The notes below the pieces were generated by a model. That model was not told where the DNA came from, made no database searches, and was given only the letters and a program-made list of their open reading frames with translations. The translations under genes were made by a program, and so were the position numbers. 64,000 nt of DNA. It comes from Nannocystis pusilla. GTDB lineage: Bacteria > Myxococcota_A > Polyangia > Nannocystales > Nannocystaceae. The stretch is taken from the NCBI RefSeq assembly GCF_020073745.1, contig NZ_JAIRAU010000028.1, positions 372,001-436,000 on the forward strand, written 5' to 3'. Below are positions 7,691-16,029 of the stretch, one piece after another; position 1 is the stretch's first letter, and the number at the start of each line of letters is the position of its first letter.

Positions 7691-8899
7691 ATGTCCGCCC
7701 CACGCCCGGTGCCTCGCGTCCTCGGCCTCGCACTCCTCTTCGGTTTCGGTGGCCTCGTCGCCTGCGCGCCGACGATCCGGACCCCGCTCAAGCAGGCCCT
7801 TCCGTCGGTCACCGGGGACAACGCTGTCGCCGCGGGCCCCTGCCTCGGCGAACCCGCGCGCCTCGACCTCGGCGGACCGGCCGTCGGCGGCGCGCTGGCG
7901 GACCTCGACGGCAACGGCGTCGCCGACCTCGCCGTCGCCGTCACCGGCCCCGGCGGCGGTTCGGCGGTGTTCTTCCTCCACGACGGCCAGGGCGGCCTGA
8001 AGCAGTCGATGCGCGTACCGATCCCGCAGACGCCCACGGCGATCGCGGCCGGTGACTTCAACGCCGACGGCCTCGACGACCTCGTGATCGCCGCCGACGA
8101 TCCGCCCGCGCTGCACGTCCTGCTGGCCCGCGGCCGCGGCGAGTTCATCGCCGGCGCGACGCCCCTGCGCGCCACACCGTCGGCCCTGTGGGTGGCGAAG
8201 CTCGACCGCAACGACAGCCTCGACCTGCTCGCGCTCGAAGCCGGCGGCAAGGCGGTCCGCTCGCTCCTCGGCGACGGCCGCGGCGAGCTGACCGAGGGCA
8301 AGCGCCGCGGCCTGCCGGCCACCACGCTGCCGGCCGCGCTGACCCTCGTCGACGCCGACCGCGACGGGGTCCTCGACCTGGCTGTCCTCGGGGACAGCCG
8401 CCGCGAGGCCGCGGTGCAATTCATCCGCGGCGACGGACGTGGCGCATTCGACAAGGTCGTGCAGAAGCGCGTGGTCGGCAGCGGCGCGCGGGCCCTGCTC
8501 GGCGCGCAGGTGGCCGGCGACGAGGGCCACGACCTGGTCGCCCTCGTCGACGGCGCCGGCCCCGGCTCCGGCTCCCCGGTCGCCGCGGTGCTCGTCAACC
8601 ACGCGCCGCTCGAGTACTCCGCCGTCGGCTACTTCGTCCCCGGCCCGCTCGGCGACGCCACCGTCGCCGACCTCGACCTCGACGGCGACCTCGACCTCGT
8701 CACCGCCGCGGCCGACGGCGGCGCCGTCCACGTCGTCCCCGGCGACGGCCGCGGCGGCTTCGGCCCGGCCCAGTCGCGCCGCGCCGCCGGCCTCGGCGCC
8801 TCCGTCGTGGTGCTCCCCGGCAGCCGCCCGACGGTGCTGAGCTTCGGCTCGACGTCGCAGCAGCTCCACGCCTTCGGCCTCGCCCGCTGCGGCGGATGA
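7691..8899 (+). CDS. FG-GAP/VCBS-repeat lipoprotein
   Basis: The 402-residue protein begins with a lipoprotein signal (lipobox LVAC) and then carries repeated calcium-loop motifs of the FG-GAP/VCBS type: DLDGNGVADLAV, DFNADGLDDLVIA, DADRDGVLDLAV and DLDLDGDLDLVTA. These are spaced about 50-60 residues apart, as expected for blades of an integrin-like beta-propeller of about seven repeats. Such domains bind calcium and mediate adhesion or extracellular binding. The ATG at 7691 is chosen because it gives a compact signal peptide; the open frame continues upstream without homologous character. The gene stands alone, with a long repeat array immediately after its stop. Confidence 0.85.
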   Translation: MSAPRPVPRVLGLALLFGFGGLVACAPTIRTPLKQALPSVTGDNAVAAGPCLGEPARLDLGGPAVGGALADLDGNGVADLAVAVTGPGGGSAVFFLHDGQGGLKQSMRVPIPQTPTAIAAGDFNADGLDDLVIAADDPPALHVLLARGRGEFIAGATPLRATPSALWVAKLDRNDSLDLLALEAGGKAVRSLLGDGRGELTEGKRRGLPATTLPAALTLVDADRDGVLDLAVLGDSRREAAVQFIRGDGRGAFDKVVQKRVVGSGARALLGAQVAGDEGHDLVALVDGAGPGSGSPVAAVLVNHAPLEYSAVGYFVPGPLGDATVADLDLDGDLDLVTAAADGGAVHVVPGDGRGGFGPAQSRRAAGLGASVVVLPGSRPTVLSFGSTSQQLHAFGLARCGG

Positions 8900-8909
8900 A
8901 CTCATTGGA

Positions 8910-8983
8910 CATGCTCATAAGGACATGTTCATGAGGCCAGGACTTTACTAACATGCCCTTACGGTCATGTCACGAAGCGCAGC
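8910..8983. repeat. 14-bp-period CATG array, 5 intervals
   Basis: Anchors stand at 8910 (CATG), 8924 (CATG), 8938 (CAGG), 8952 (CATG), 8966 (CATG) and 8980 (CAGC), every one 14 bp from the next. Units are AT-richer than the surroundings (ctcataagga, actttactaa). It lies just after the FG-GAP gene and converges on a decayed minus-strand gene. Confidence 0.85.
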
Positions 8984-8984
8984 C

Positions 8985-9760
8985 CTTCGCGCATCCGGCG
9001 TGCCCGGCTCGTCGGTCACCGTGTAGAGCGGCACCGTCGCCCACGATGGTTAGGCCGATCGCCGTGTCGGCATCCGCGCAGTCGGCCTCGGTCACCGACT
9101 CGATCACGTACGGCGGGCCCGACGGACCGATCGCGTCGAGGACATCGTCACGAAGCCCCACGCGAGCCGCAGATCCGCGCGCGCACATCCGGCCGCAGCC
9201 AGCGGGGGGAACAGGTCGAGTTCGTGGTGCGGGCGCTGGCCCTCGACGCTGCCGTCGCCGGTCGCCACGTCTCGCGCGAACGCCGGTGACGCCGCGGCCG
9301 GCGCACCATGGTGGTCTGCAGGCCGCGCACGCCGACAACGGATGCATCACCGCCAGCCGCCGGGCCGACGAGCTCGCTCCGGTGCGGCACGCGCTCGCCC
9401 GTCTCGACATCGAGCAGCACCGTCTTCGCGCCCTCGTCCGCGAATTCGGCGAGCCGACGGCGGCGAAGGAGCGCAGCAGCGCCCCCATGCTTCCTTCTCG
9501 TCGAGGTACGCCGGGTCGATCTCGACCACGTCCTCGACCTCGGCCATCGACGCGACAGCGAGCACGACCATGTCCGCGCCGATCACCGGTCGGAAGAGCA
9601 CCGACACCTCGACGACGACGAGCGACGAGCCGACCACGCGTGCGACCCGATCGATCCCGCGCCGTGCATCCTGCCGTACCCGTCGCGGTTCGACATGCGC
9701 GCGGGCGAACACGCGAGCACGAGGGACGCGACGATCGCATCCGACGGGTCATATCGCGCC
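8985..9760 (-). pseudogene. Decayed gene with several frameshifts
   Basis: No single frame is open with normal composition, but minus-strand stretches that read as real protein alternate between frames. Near 9630 one reads SLVVVEVSVLFRPVIG then DVVEIDPAYLDEKE. Near 9430-9310 another reads TVLLDVETGERVPHRSELVG and VVGVRGLQTTMV. Near 9130-9040 a third reads DVLDAIGPSGPPYVIESVTE and TAIGLTIVG. Near 9020 a fourth reads TVPLYTVTDEPGT. I interpret this as one gene of about 250 codons broken by at least three indels. Sequencing error is the alternative, though neighbouring genes are intact. I do not recognise the family. The codon periodicity is also weaker than in its neighbours. Confidence 0.45.
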
Positions 9761-9836
9761 GCCGCACCCCGGCATCGGTTTTCGCGCGTGGTCGCGTGAT
9801 CGCCACCAGATCCTCCGCGGCGATACAGTTTCTGCG

Positions 9837-11726
9837 ATGCGGTTCGGGCGGCTGGTGGCGGAACTGGCGGGCGGCGGCGTGGCGATCCTCGCGGCGCTCT
9901 CGTGCGGCGACGACTCTTCGCCGGCGATCACGGATCCGGACGCGAGCGCGACCGAGGTGATGGGCTCGACGTCGTCACCGGCGCAGACCACGACGGCGAC
10001 CGACGAGCCGACGCCCACCACCAGCGACGCGCCCACCGACGGCGGGCCGGACAGCTCGATCGGACAGATGACCACCGAGACGGGCACCACCGTGGACACG
10101 CTCGAGCCCACGAGCACCACCGGCGCCGTCCCCACGTGTCCCGCAGGCGAGCTGGCGTGCGACGGCGACGTCGCGCTCCAGTGCGACGACGAGGGCAACA
10201 TCGTCGAGACGACCCAGTGCCCCTCGGTGTGCGTACCGACCCTCGGCTGCGTCCTCTGCGTGCCCGGCACCGACGTGTGCGACGGCCCGGTCTCGAAGCA
10301 CTGCCGCCCCGACGGCCTCGGCCACGACGACAGGCTGTGCGACCCGCTGCAGGGCCTGGTGTGCGCGCCCGACACCGGCCGCTGCGTCGGCGCTTGTGCC
10401 AGCGACGAGCTCGACGCCAGCTACATCGGCTGCGACTATTACCCGACCGTCACGCCCAACATCGTCGAGCCGACCTTCAGCTTCGCCGTCGCCGTCTCGA
10501 ACACCACCGAAGAGCCGGCGGAGGTGACGATCACCCGCGACGACGTCGTGGTCGACAGCTTCGAGGTCGGCCCCGGCGACGTCGAGGTCGCGCCGCTGCC
10601 GTGGATCGCCGCGCTCAAGGGCCCCAGCGCCAGCGCGATCGTCCAGAGCGGCGCCTACCGCCTGCGCTCCACCCGGCCGGTCTCGGTCTACCAGTACAGC
10701 CCGATCGACTACGAAAAGGACGGCGAGTTCTCCCACTCGAACGACGCCAGCCTGCTGCTGCCGACCAACGTGTGGGGCACCGAGACGCGGGTGATCGCCC
10801 GCAACACCTTCGGCGCGCTGCCCGGCGCGTACGCGGTGGTGGCCCGCGTCGACGGCACGGTGGTCGAGGTCACCCCGTCGCAGACCGGCAAGCCCGTGCT
10901 CCCCGGCGGGGGCGTGGCGGCCGACGGCCACGGCTCGGCGCTGCTCAACGCCGGAGATGTCCTTTTGGTCATCTCGGGCGTGGCCGGCGGCACCCCCGAC
11001 CAGGCCGACCTCACCGGCACGCTCGTCAGCGCGTCCGCCCCGGTGCAGGTGATCGGCGCCCACGCCTGCAGCAACGTCCCGTACAACAAGCAGGCCTGCG
11101 ACCACCTCCAGGAGAGCAACCTGCCGCTGCAGAACCTGGCCACCGGCTACTGGTCGACCGCGCCGCTGGTCAAGGCGCCCAAGCAGGCGCCCGTCCGGAA
11201 GGCGCGGATGGTCCGGATCGTCGCCACCGCGGCGGCCACCAGCATCACCTACAATCCCCCGCAGCCCGGCGCTCCGACCATGCTCGCCAAGCCGGGCGAC
11301 TACGCCGAGTTCACGACCGACAAGGACTTCTGGATCTCCGCGAGCTCGCGGATCGCCGTCGCCGAGTACATGCTCGGCCAGGCCGCCGGCGGCGACACCG
11401 GCGACCCCGCCATGACGATCGCCGTGCCGCCCGAGCTGTTCCGCTCGGTCTACGCCATCCACGCGCCCACCAACTACGAGAGCAACTTCGTCAACCTGGT
11501 CGCCCCCACCGGCGCGCCGGTCAAGCTCGACGGCAAGCCGGTCGTGCCGGGCAGCTGGAGCTCGATCGGCCAGACCGGCTGGTCGGTGGCCCGCCTGATG
11601 CTCGAGCACACCGACGACGGCGACCACCTGCTGAGCTGCACCAAGCCGTTCGGCGTGCAGGTCTACGGCTACGGGCAATACACCAGCTACTGGTACCCGG
11701 GCGGCCTCGACCTCGCGCCGCTGTGA
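9837..11726 (+). CDS. IgGFc-binding-domain lipoprotein
   Basis: The 629-residue product has a lipoprotein signal (lipobox near LSC), then about 75 residues of Thr/Ser/Pro/Asp linker typical of surface lipoproteins here. A Cys-rich module (about 98-200, with CPAGELACDGD, CVLCVPGTDVC and CVGACASDEL) follows. From about 215 to the end is an IgGFc-binding-protein N-terminal type domain: beta-rich, with VSVYQYSPID, NAGDVLLVISG, VIGAHACSNVPYNK, CDHLQE and the ending FGVQVYGYGQYTSYWYPGG. Such proteins are thought to be surface adhesins. ATG 9837 gives the shortest signal with a good lipobox. A 14-bp repeat unit at 10956-10973 is embedded in the codons for GDVLLVIS. Confidence 0.85.
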   Translation: MRFGRLVAELAGGGVAILAALSCGDDSSPAITDPDASATEVMGSTSSPAQTTTATDEPTPTTSDAPTDGGPDSSIGQMTTETGTTVDTLEPTSTTGAVPTCPAGELACDGDVALQCDDEGNIVETTQCPSVCVPTLGCVLCVPGTDVCDGPVSKHCRPDGLGHDDRLCDPLQGLVCAPDTGRCVGACASDELDASYIGCDYYPTVTPNIVEPTFSFAVAVSNTTEEPAEVTITRDDVVVDSFEVGPGDVEVAPLPWIAALKGPSASAIVQSGAYRLRSTRPVSVYQYSPIDYEKDGEFSHSNDASLLLPTNVWGTETRVIARNTFGALPGAYAVVARVDGTVVEVTPSQTGKPVLPGGGVAADGHGSALLNAGDVLLVISGVAGGTPDQADLTGTLVSASAPVQVIGAHACSNVPYNKQACDHLQESNLPLQNLATGYWSTAPLVKAPKQAPVRKARMVRIVATAAATSITYNPPQPGAPTMLAKPGDYAEFTTDKDFWISASSRIAVAEYMLGQAAGGDTGDPAMTIAVPPELFRSVYAIHAPTNYESNFVNLVAPTGAPVKLDGKPVVPGSWSSIGQTGWSVARLMLEHTDDGDHLLSCTKPFGVQVYGYGQYTSYWYPGGLDLAPL

Positions 11727-11735
11727 GCGTCGCCG

Positions 11736-11809
11736 GCTGTCCCGGACGACATGCCCCCCGCGCCATGCTCCCTCGGGCATGTCTTGTACGACATGCCCGA
11801 ACGGCCAGG
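11736..11809. repeat. 14-bp-period CATG array, 5 intervals, convergent gap
   Basis: Anchors stand at 11736 (GCTG), 11750, 11764, 11778 and 11792 (all CATG) and 11806 (CAGG). The array occupies almost the whole gap between the IgGFc-type lipoprotein and purQ, which converge. Confidence 0.85.
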
Positions 11810-11826
11810 CCGGTCGCGCGAGGCGT

Positions 11827-12651
11827 CTAGCCGCCCGCGATCGCCCGCACGCCGCCGGCGAGGAGGTGCAGCCCGAGCCCGTGCTCGGGCAGCGTGCCGG
11901 CCTCGCGCTGGGCGATCCAGCGCGGATGGTTCTCGGGGTACAGGTAGGCCTCGGGGTGCGGCATCAGCCCGAACACGCGGCCGCTCGGGTCGCACAGGCC
12001 GGCGATCCCGCCCGGCGAGCCGTCGGGGTTGTCGGGCCAGCGCTCGGTCGCCGCCCCGGCCTCGTCGGCGTAGCGGACCGGGATCAAGTGCCTGTCCTCG
12101 AGGACCTGTCGCAAGGGACCCTCCTCGAAGACCAGCTTGCCCTCGCCGTGGCGGCTCGGCAGTTCGATCACCGGCGGCAGCGCGCGGGTGAACACGCACG
12201 GGCTGGCGCGGTCGACCGCGAGGCGCACCCACGCGTCCCAGTAGCCGAGGCGGTCGTTCATCACCAGCGAGACCCGCTGCGCCAGCCCCGGCTCGAGCCC
12301 GGGCAGGAGGCCGAGCTTGACGATGGTCTGGAAGCCGTTGCAGATGCCGAGCACCAGCCCGCCGTCGCCGACGTGGCGCAGCAGGCGCTCGCCCATCTTG
12401 AAGCGCAGGCGGTTGGCGAACACCCGGCCGCTGGCGATGTGGTCGCCGAAGCTGAAGCCGCCGATGAACACGACCAGCTGGAAGCCGGCCAGCGCGTCGG
12501 CGTCGGCGATCGCGTCGGCGACGTGGCGGGCGGTGACGCGGGCGCCCACCGTCTGCAGCGCGGCGCAGGTCTCGGCCTCGCAGTTGAGGCCGTAGCCGGT
12601 GAGGACCAGCGCGCGCACGTCGGCGGCGCCGTCGATCTTGAGCGCGTTCAT
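11827..12651 (-). CDS. purQ: Phosphoribosylformylglycinamidine synthase, glutaminase subunit PurQ
   Basis: This 274-residue class I glutamine amidotransferase supplies ammonia for the fourth step of purine synthesis (FGAR to FGAM). The nucleophile Cys is in VLGICNGFQT, the oxyanion region is FIGGFSFGDH, and the His-Glu pair is in GLMPHPEAYL. It begins with a strand typical of the family (ALVLTGYGLNCEAE). The ATG at 12651 overlaps the purL stop by four bases (ATGA), so the two subunits should be translationally coupled in the order purL-purQ. The length is longer than small PurQ (about 225) and fits the about 270-residue PurQ type that accompanies large PurL. A 14-bp repeat is embedded at 12091-12122. 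Confidence 0.93.
   Translation of the reverse strand: MNALKIDGAADVRALVLTGYGLNCEAETCAALQTVGARVTARHVADAIADADALAGFQLVVFIGGFSFGDHIASGRVFANRLRFKMGERLLRHVGDGGLVLGICNGFQTIVKLGLLPGLEPGLAQRVSLVMNDRLGYWDAWVRLAVDRASPCVFTRALPPVIELPSRHGEGKLVFEEGPLRQVLEDRHLIPVRYADEAGAATERWPDNPDGSPGGIAGLCDPSGRVFGLMPHPEAYLYPENHPRWIAQREAGTLPEHGLGLHLLAGGVRAIAGG
12091..12122. repeat. 14-bp-period array inside purQ
   Basis: Anchors CCTG (12091), CCTG (12105) and CCCT (12119) flank units tcctcgagga and tcgcaaggga. On the coding strand this reads as PLRQVLEDRH and uses GGT, TTG, CGA and AGG codons that are unusual in this gene. Confidence 0.7.
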
Positions 12652-15600
12652 CGCCGCACCTCCTGCGCCCGCGCCGGCAGCGGCGCCGGCGGCCCGTGGA
12701 CCGCGGCCGGGCGGAACCGTTCGCGCAGCCGCGCCCCGGTGACCTCGATCAGCGCTTGCGCCCCGCGGCGCACGCGGAGCCAGCCGCCGCCGTCCGCGCC
12801 CGGCTCGGCCACGCGGCCGAGCGCGACGAGCCCGTGCGGACCGAGCCGCCCGGTCAGCGCGCCCGCGGCCGCCGGCCGGCAGGTCAGCACGATGCGCCCG
12901 GTGCTCTCGCTGAACAACAACTCGGCTGGCGTGAGGGGCATGTCCTCGGGGACCTGTCGCAAGAGACCGTCGTCGAGGTCGAGGTCGAGGCCGAGCTCGC
13001 CCGCCATCGTCATGTGCGCGAGGGCGACGGCGAGGCCGCCGCGGCCGGCGACGTGGGCCGAGCGGACCAGTCCGGCGTCGCGGGCGGCGGCGAAGGCGGC
13101 GTAGCGGGCCGCCGCCGCCCCGAGGTCGGTGGTCGGCGCGCCCGGCAGCACCAGCCCGCGCAGGCGCGCCAGCTCGCTGCCGCCGAGGTGGCGGCCGGTC
13201 GGCCCGAGCACGAACACGAGGTCGCCGGCGGCGATCGGCGTGAGGTCGAGGGCGCGGCGCACGTCGGGCATCTGGCCGATCACCGACACCAGCAAGGTCG
13301 GCGGGATCGAGATCTTCACGCCGCCGAGGTGGGCGTCGTTCTTCATCGAGTCCTTGCCGCTGATCAGCGGCACGCCGAACGCCTCGCAGGCGGCCCGCAG
13401 GCCCTCGCAGCAGCGCACCAGCTGGGCCAGCTTGTGCTCGCCGTCGGGCGTCTTGTCGCTCTGCACCGGGTCGGGCCAGCAGAAGTTGTCGAGCGCGGCC
13501 AGGCGATCGATGCGCGCCCCGGCGCACAGCGCCCGCCGCACCGCCTCGTCGACGCAGGCGCGCGCCATCGCGTCGGTGTCGAGGTCGCCGTAGTGCGGGT
13601 GCACGCCCTCGGCCAGGACCACGCCCTCCGGCCGCAGGTGGCGCGCGCGCATCACCGTCGCCGTCGACGGCACGTCCTGGCGCGCCCCGACCCACGGCTT
13701 GACCACCGACAGGCCCTTGACCTCGTGGTCGTAGCGGCGGGCCAGGTGCTCGTTCGAGGTCATGTTCGGCCGCGCCAACATGTCCAGGAGGTCATGCTCG
13801 ATCGCACCTGGCTCGGAGGTCAGCCGTGCCTCGCCGAGCACCGCCGCCACCGCCGCCGCCGGGCTGTCCGGCCGCGCCGGCGGGCTCCAGCGCGCGCGCA
13901 GCGGGACCCGCGGGGTGCCCTCGTGGAGGAACTCGAGCTCGAGGTCGACGACCGGCTTGCCGGCCCAGGTGGCGCGCAGGCGGCCGGTGCTGGTGAACTC
14001 GCCGAGCGGGGTGGCCTCGACCTCGCGGCGGCGGGCCAGCTCGAGCAGCGCGTCCAGCTTGTCCTTCGGGACAGCCAGGGTCATGCGCTCCTGGGCCTCG
14101 GAGATCAGGACCTCCCACGGCATCAGGCCCGGGTACTTGAGCGGCGCGAGCGCGAGGTCGATGTCGGCCCCGCCGGTCAGCTGGGCCATCTCGCCGACCG
14201 ACGACGACAGGCCGCCGGCGCCGTTGTCGGTGAGCCCGCTGTAGAGCCCGAGCGCGCGCGCCTCGGCCAGGAAGTCCGCGACCATCTTCTGCGTGATCGG
14301 GTCGCCGATCTGGACCGCCTGCACCGGCGACGACTCGTCGAGCTCGACGCTCGAGAAGGTGGCGCCGTGGATCCCGTCCTTGCCGATCCGCCCGCCGAGC
14401 ATCACCACGACGTCGCCGGCGCGCACGACCTTGTCGGCGGTGGGCCGCCCGGCCGAGCGCACCGGCATGACCGCGACGGTGCCGCAATAGACCAGCGGCT
14501 TGCCGGCGTAGCGGGCGTCGAACAGCTCGAAGCCGCGGCTGTAGGGGATGCCCGACTGATTGCCGCCGTCGATCACGCCCCGGTGCACGCCGTCGCGGAT
14601 CCGCCGCGGATGCATCAAGCCGGGCGGCAGCTGGCCGTCGAAGTCGGGCTCGCCGAAGCAATAGCCCCACACGTTGGTGAGGAGGTCGGCGCCGAGGCCG
14701 GTGCCGAGGCTGTCACGATTGACGCCGACGATGCCGGTCATCGCCCCGCCGTACGGGTCGAGCGCCGACGGCGAGTTGTGCGTCTCGACCTTGTAGACGA
14801 GGTGGTCGTCGTCGGAGAAGCGGACCACGCCGGCGTTGTCGTGGAACACCGAGACGAGGAACGGCGCCGCGCCGTCGCGCCCGTCGGCCACCCGCGCCGC
14901 CGCCACGGCCTCGGTCGCGCCGCGGATGTACGTGCGGAACAGTCCCCGCTCGACCGTCCGCGTCGCCCCGGCCGGGTCGGTGTACTCGATCGGCGCGGCG
15001 AAGATCTTGTGCTTGCAGTGCTCGCTCCACGTCTGCGCCAGGCACTCGAGCTCGGCGTCGGTGGGGTCGCGGCCGAGATCTGCGAAGTGGCGCTGGATGG
15101 CCCGCATCTCCGTGAGCGTCAGCGCGAGCAGCCCCTGCGTGCTGATCCGCATCAACGCGGCGTCGTCGGCCGCGCGCAGCGCCACCACGGCAACCGTCGC
15201 GTCGTGGCCGGCGCCGGCCCGCGGCACCGTGAACTCGGCCGGCCGCGGCGAGCGCTCGAGCGCCGCCCGCTCGATCAGCGGATTGTGCAGCTCTCGCGCC
15301 GCTCGCTCGGCCTCGGCGGCCTCCAGGCCCCACAGCACGTACGTCGTGGCGGTGTAGACCTGCCCCCGCAGCGAGCGGCCGAGGCAGTCCTCGGCGGCTC
15401 GCTTGACGCTGGTACCCACGCTGTCGGTGACCCCGGGGCGGAACCCGATCGTCAGCAGCCACGGCTCGCCGGCGGCGCCCGCGGGCGCGCCGAATTGGTC
15501 GGGCAACGCGCCCACGGCCCCGACCTCGGCGACCGGGTCGGTCAGCGCCGCGAGCACCCGCTCGGCCTCGTCCGGGCCGATGTCGAGATCGAGGAGATAC

Positions 15601-15833
15601 ACCTTTCGCGTCCGCAGGCCGGTGGGGCGCATGCCCGCGAGCTGCGCACCGGTCGCCGTCGCCAGCGCGTCGCCGAGACCGGGCCGCACGGCGATCTCGA
15701 GCCGGTACGTGCAGAGCTCGGGGACCTTCTCACGTGGATGCTCCGCGGGTGGGAAAGCCACGGGGCCTTGCTTGGCGCAGGACCACTCCGCTGTCAATCG
15801 CGCCCCCGGCTGGCTAAACCGGAGTTTCCGCAA
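12648..15833 (-). CDS. purL: Phosphoribosylformylglycinamidine synthase PurL, large form with N-terminal PurS-like region
   Basis: The 1061-residue enzyme catalyses ATP-dependent amination of FGAR with ammonia from PurQ. The first about 220 residues contain PurS-like material (YRLEIAVRPGLGD; VYLLDLDIGPDEAERVL) consistent with a fused, possibly doubled PurS domain. The linker motif TWSEHCKHKIF, the nucleotide loops YGGAMTGIVGVNRD and LTDNGAGGLSSSVGEM, and the later SGKDSMKND mark the catalytic core. It has no glutaminase domain, which is the separate purQ, so the architecture lies between the about 740-residue and about 1300-residue forms. ATG 15833 is the first in frame; a GTG near 15760 would give a tighter N-terminus. 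Several 14-bp repeats are embedded (12939, 13779, 14058). Confidence 0.92.
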   Translation of the reverse strand: MRKLRFSQPGARLTAEWSCAKQGPVAFPPAEHPREKVPELCTYRLEIAVRPGLGDALATATGAQLAGMRPTGLRTRKVYLLDLDIGPDEAERVLAALTDPVAEVGAVGALPDQFGAPAGAAGEPWLLTIGFRPGVTDSVGTSVKRAAEDCLGRSLRGQVYTATTYVLWGLEAAEAERAARELHNPLIERAALERSPRPAEFTVPRAGAGHDATVAVVALRAADDAALMRISTQGLLALTLTEMRAIQRHFADLGRDPTDAELECLAQTWSEHCKHKIFAAPIEYTDPAGATRTVERGLFRTYIRGATEAVAAARVADGRDGAAPFLVSVFHDNAGVVRFSDDDHLVYKVETHNSPSALDPYGGAMTGIVGVNRDSLGTGLGADLLTNVWGYCFGEPDFDGQLPPGLMHPRRIRDGVHRGVIDGGNQSGIPYSRGFELFDARYAGKPLVYCGTVAVMPVRSAGRPTADKVVRAGDVVVMLGGRIGKDGIHGATFSSVELDESSPVQAVQIGDPITQKMVADFLAEARALGLYSGLTDNGAGGLSSSVGEMAQLTGGADIDLALAPLKYPGLMPWEVLISEAQERMTLAVPKDKLDALLELARRREVEATPLGEFTSTGRLRATWAGKPVVDLELEFLHEGTPRVPLRARWSPPARPDSPAAAVAAVLGEARLTSEPGAIEHDLLDMLARPNMTSNEHLARRYDHEVKGLSVVKPWVGARQDVPSTATVMRARHLRPEGVVLAEGVHPHYGDLDTDAMARACVDEAVRRALCAGARIDRLAALDNFCWPDPVQSDKTPDGEHKLAQLVRCCEGLRAACEAFGVPLISGKDSMKNDAHLGGVKISIPPTLLVSVIGQMPDVRRALDLTPIAAGDLVFVLGPTGRHLGGSELARLRGLVLPGAPTTDLGAAAARYAAFAAARDAGLVRSAHVAGRGGLAVALAHMTMAGELGLDLDLDDGLLRQVPEDMPLTPAELLFSESTGRIVLTCRPAAAGALTGRLGPHGLVALGRVAEPGADGGGWLRVRRGAQALIEVTGARLRERFRPAAVHGPPAPLPARAQEVRR
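12939..12970. repeat. 14-bp-period array inside purL (3' part)
   Basis: Anchors CATG (12939), CCTG (12953) and CCGT (12967) flank units tcctcgggga and tcgcaagaga. The second half is almost identical to the purQ copy, although it encodes a different protein position (GLLRQVPEDM). Confidence 0.7.
13779..13824. repeat. 14-bp-period array inside purL (middle)
   Basis: Anchors CATG (13779), CATG (13793), CCTG (13807) and CAGC (13821) are 14 bp apart, and another CATG stands 18 bp upstream. The coding strand gives EHDLLDMLARPNM, a region that looks family-conserved, so at least part of the DNA motif is written by synonymous choice. Confidence 0.65.
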
Positions 15834-15838
15834 GGTCG

Positions 15839-15885
15839 AGCCTTGACAACCGCGATCCCGTCATGCAAAAGTCCTTGTCAAGGCT
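15839..15885. promoter_or_regulatory. 11-bp inverted repeat in the purL/winged-helix divergent region
   Basis: AGCCTTGACAA (15839-15849) and TTGTCAAGGCT (15875-15885) are perfect inverted copies separated by 25 bp. Both arms contain a TTGACA-like core, so they could be an operator or back-to-back -35 elements for purL and the plus-strand gene at 16030. No clear -10 is seen at the right distance in either direction. Confidence 0.5.
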
Positions 15886-16029
15886 GACGCTTGGAGTGTC
15901 TGGTCCGGCGACCTCGTCGCCGCGGTGGCCCCTACGGGCTACGGACGATCAGAGTCGCTCGCTCGTTGTGTTCCTGTTGCGTCGGCACGGCCCGTTAGAG
16001 GGCTTCGCATACCGCTCCGAGGTTCATCT

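Noticed and set aside
8953..9960. A plus-strand gene of 335 codons over the decayed region
   Set aside because: The translation is Arg/Pro-rich with no domain, and the real protein-like segments are on the minus strand.
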